This document shows positions 62,132 to 64,000 of a DNA stretch of 64,000 nucleotides, one piece after another. The notes below the pieces were generated by a model, which saw only the letters and a program-made list of their open reading frames with translations, was not told the origin of the DNA and did no database searches. Within the stretch, counting starts at the first letter, position 1. Every line of letters begins with the position of its first letter. Origin of the DNA: Flavobacterium album (GTDB taxonomy: Bacteria; Bacteroidota; Bacteroidia; Flavobacteriales; Flavobacteriaceae); contig NZ_CP029186.1 in assembly GCF_003096035.1 (NCBI RefSeq), forward strand, positions 1,005,001 through 1,069,000, given 5' to 3'. The position numbers and the translations under genes were made by a program.

Positions 62132-62785
62132 CTACAACTTCACCCCATAAGCCAAATCCCCTGCATCACCCAACCCCGGAACAATATATTTCTTTTCGTT
62201 CAGGTGGCTGTCCAGCGAGGCAACCCATAAGTGACAATTGTCCGGCAACGATTCCTGCAACAGCGCAATGCCCTCGGGCGCGGCAATAACAACAGCAATG
62301 TGGAAGGATATAGGGCTTTGTCCCGGCAGTATCTTTTTAAGCACTTCGGCCAATGACATTCCCGTGGCCAGCATTGGGTCGAGCACGATGAGGTTTTTAC
62401 CGGTAAAAGATGGCGCAGCCTGGTACTCCACCAATATATCAAAAAATTCATCGTTATGCGGGTGGTGCCTGTAGGCCGAGATAAACCCGTTTTCGGCATC
62501 GTCGAAAAAGCTCAGGAACCCGTCATGCAGCGCCAATCCCGCCCGCAGTATAGAGCACAATACCACACCATCTTTTATTTCCATTGTTTTTTTAATTCCC
62601 AAAGGGGTGTGTACATCACGGTCTTTATACTCAAGCTCCTTACTAATCTCATAAGCCATGATCTCGCCAATGCGTTCGATATTTTTACGGAACCGCATGC
62701 TGTCCTTCTGCACATCCACATCACGGATCTGCGAAAGAAAATGGTTTAAGATGCTGTTATTTTCTGAAAGGTAGTGTACATGCAT
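62132..62785 (-). CDS. upp: Uracil phosphoribosyltransferase
   Basis: 217 residues. PRPP-binding motif LIVLDPMLATGMSLAEVLKKI with the DPxLATG pattern, VLCSILRAGLALHDG and the uracil-binding end PGLGDAGDLAYGVK. It salvages uracil to UMP. The N-terminus MHVHYLSENNSILNHFLSQIRD is normal. Convergent with DUF6427 across the nested repeat. Confidence 0.95.
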   Translation of the reverse strand: MHVHYLSENNSILNHFLSQIRDVDVQKDSMRFRKNIERIGEIMAYEISKELEYKDRDVHTPLGIKKTMEIKDGVVLCSILRAGLALHDGFLSFFDDAENGFISAYRHHPHNDEFFDILVEYQAAPSFTGKNLIVLDPMLATGMSLAEVLKKILPGQSPISFHIAVVIAAPEGIALLQESLPDNCHLWVASLDSHLNEKKYIVPGLGDAGDLAYGVKL

Positions 62786-62825
62786 GGGGTTAAAATTTGT
62801 GTTAGCAGGTTAAAAGTATTAAAAC

Positions 62826-62833
62826 TATATTTG
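62826..62833 (+). promoter_or_regulatory. -7 promoter element of the DUF4254 gene
   Basis: TATATTTG matches TAnnTTTG, 19 nt before the ATG at 62853. Confidence 0.62.
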
Positions 62834-62852
62834 TAAAATTAAATTTAAGACT

Positions 62853-63458
62853 ATGTTTTCTAAAATAGCTTTCCCCATATTTGAGCAGAGCATCAATGAT
62901 TATCACCAGTTTGATAATGTAGACCAGCCGGTAAACAATCCATTCAGTAAAGATAAGATAGAACACCTGTTATATGCAAAAAACTGGGTAGATACTGTAC
63001 AATGGCATTATGAAGACATAATCCGTAACCCGGCTATAGACCCTGTTGAAGCGCTCGTTCTTAAAAGAAAAATCGATGCCTCCAACCAGGTGAGGACCGA
63101 TATGGTAGAGTATATCGACAGCTATTTTTTACAGAAATACAGCAATGTAAAGGTAAAGGACAATGCCAAAATAAATTCCGAAAGCCCGGCATGGGCACTG
63201 GACAGGCTTTCGATACTTGCCCTTAAGATATTCCACATGAACGAGGAGGCTACCCGTGAAGACGCTTCGCCGGAGCACAGGGCAAAATGCCAGGAAAAGC
63301 TGAATGTGCTGCTGGAGCAGAAGAAAGACCTTTCTACCGCTATTGACGACCTTATTACTGATATTGAGAATGGCGACAAGTACATGAAGGTGTACAAGCA
63401 GATGAAAATGTATAATGACGAAGAGCTGAACCCGGTACTGTACCAAAACAAAAAGTAA
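62853..63458 (+). CDS. DUF4254 domain-containing protein
   Basis: 201 residues, soluble, mainly helical. PIFEQSINDYHQFDNVDQPVNNPF, ENILLYAKNWVDTVQWHYED-like block (IEHLLYAKNWVDTVQWHYEDIIRNP) and PAWALDRLSILALKIFHMNEEATR are typical of DUF4254, a family of unknown function that in Bacteroidota often lies directly before a family 9 glycosyltransferase, as here (6-nt gap). Confidence 0.88.
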   Translation: MFSKIAFPIFEQSINDYHQFDNVDQPVNNPFSKDKIEHLLYAKNWVDTVQWHYEDIIRNPAIDPVEALVLKRKIDASNQVRTDMVEYIDSYFLQKYSNVKVKDNAKINSESPAWALDRLSILALKIFHMNEEATREDASPEHRAKCQEKLNVLLEQKKDLSTAIDDLITDIENGDKYMKVYKQMKMYNDEELNPVLYQNKK

Positions 63459-63464
63459 ACTCCC

Positions 63465-64000
63465 ATGCGGGGAACCAAACATATACTGGTCATAAGGCTG
63501 TCTGCCATGGGCGATGTCGCAATGACCGTACCTGTCATTCGCGAACTGGTTGCAAGCCATGAGAACGTAAAGGTGACCGTGGTGTCAAAAGCAGCCTATA
63601 AGGCTTTCTTTGACGAAATTCCGCGCGTTTCCTTTTTTGAAGCCGATACCGAAGGCAGGCACAAGGGCTTTTTCGGCCTCCTGCGCCTTTATGGCGAACT
63701 CAAAAAACTCCATTTTTATGCGGTGGCTGACCTGCATAATGTGCTGCGGTCGAAGATCATTACCAAACTTTTTGCTTTCAGGGGCAAAAAAACCGCCACG
63801 GTAGATAAAGCAAGGAAAGAAAGGGCAGCGCTCACCAGCCTTACCAATAAGGTATTCGAACCGCTTACGCCGGTAAGCAGGAGGTATGCGGCCGTTTTTG
63901 GAAAACTGGGCTTCCCTATATCATTGGAAAACCCGGTATTCCCTGAAAAGCAAAAAATAACACTTGACCTTTTAGAACTATTAGGCCCTAAGAATGAGCA
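63465..64000 (+). CDS. Family 9 glycosyltransferase (heptosyltransferase-like), 3' truncated by window edge
   Basis: The first ~178 residues are visible. The start MRGTKHILVIRLSAMGDVAM followed by TVPVIRELVASH is the N-terminus of the ADP-heptose:LPS heptosyltransferase family, and VADLHNVLRSKIITKLF is a common second landmark. It probably adds a sugar to the lipid A core region. The donor site lies beyond the window. The gene is 6 nt after the DUF4254 gene and likely co-transcribed. Confidence 0.9.
   Translation, partial: MRGTKHILVIRLSAMGDVAMTVPVIRELVASHENVKVTVVSKAAYKAFFDEIPRVSFFEADTEGRHKGFFGLLRLYGELKKLHFYAVADLHNVLRSKIITKLFAFRGKKTATVDKARKERAALTSLTNKVFEPLTPVSRRYAAVFGKLGFPISLENPVFPEKQKITLDLLELLGPKNE

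Overview
The window is a 64 kb stretch of a Bacteroidota chromosome, most likely a member of the Flavobacteriaceae close to Flavobacterium. The evidence is the two secreted proteins with type IX secretion (T9SS) type A C-terminal sorting domains, many flavobacterial conserved families (DUF4175, DUF6909, DUF6341, DUF6427, DUF4254, SdpI, bacterial GH3), the absence of clear Shine-Dalgarno sequences, and repeated exact matches to the Bacteroidota -7 promoter element TAnnTTTG about 17-45 nt upstream of start codons. No rRNA, CRISPR array, insertion sequence or prophage was seen.

Layout. 1-4.6 kb: two paralogous T9SS cargo proteins, the first cut by the window edge. 5.1-15.7 kb: a mostly minus-strand housekeeping block with a Pif1/RecD-like helicase, an OmpH/Skp-like lipoprotein, a methyltransferase, mnmG, ybeY and a large DUF4175 protein. 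Five ParB-site-like palindromes lie here. 16-29 kb: gltX, an SPFH protein, an EF-hand protein, a small envelope-stress-like operon (YtxH, holin-like, small protein), glnS, folB, tRNA-Cys, a LysE exporter, a Fic protein flanked by two head-GIN (DUF2807) proteins, and rnr. 29.4-30.1 kb: a long AT-rich gene-free region with repeated DnaA-box-like nonamers, proposed here as oriC. Gene orientation switches around it from mainly minus on the left to mainly plus on the right.

30-40.5 kb: rpiB, an orphan CDI-type immunity protein, a TMEM175-like channel, a frameshifted secreted protein, tex, tatA, an M23-like protein that has lost its metal ligands, SdpI, GH3 and DUF6909. 40.5-59.4 kb: one long plus-strand cluster for a surface polysaccharide of the Wzx/Wzy type. 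It holds a Wzz-like protein, the complete dTDP-rhamnose pathway (rfbB, rfbA, rfbC, rfbD), several glycosyltransferases, a flippase, two polymerase/ligase-type membrane proteins, UDP-GlcNAc 2-epimerase (opposite strand), UDP-xylose synthase and the initiating glycosylphosphotransferase. The sugar enzymes suggest rhamnose, ManNAc-type and xylose-type residues. 59.4-64 kb: purD, DUF6341, DUF6427, upp, DUF4254 and the start of a family 9 glycosyltransferase.

Intergenic DNA carries several dispersed inverted-repeat families, many at gene 3' ends, plus clear intrinsic terminators. The most interesting points are the oriC/parS neighbourhood, the Fic gene with a 32-bp palindromic operator over its promoter, the catalytically degenerate M23 protein, the frameshifted gene at 32 kb, and the orphan immunity gene. 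I did not find a clearly novel multi-gene system.
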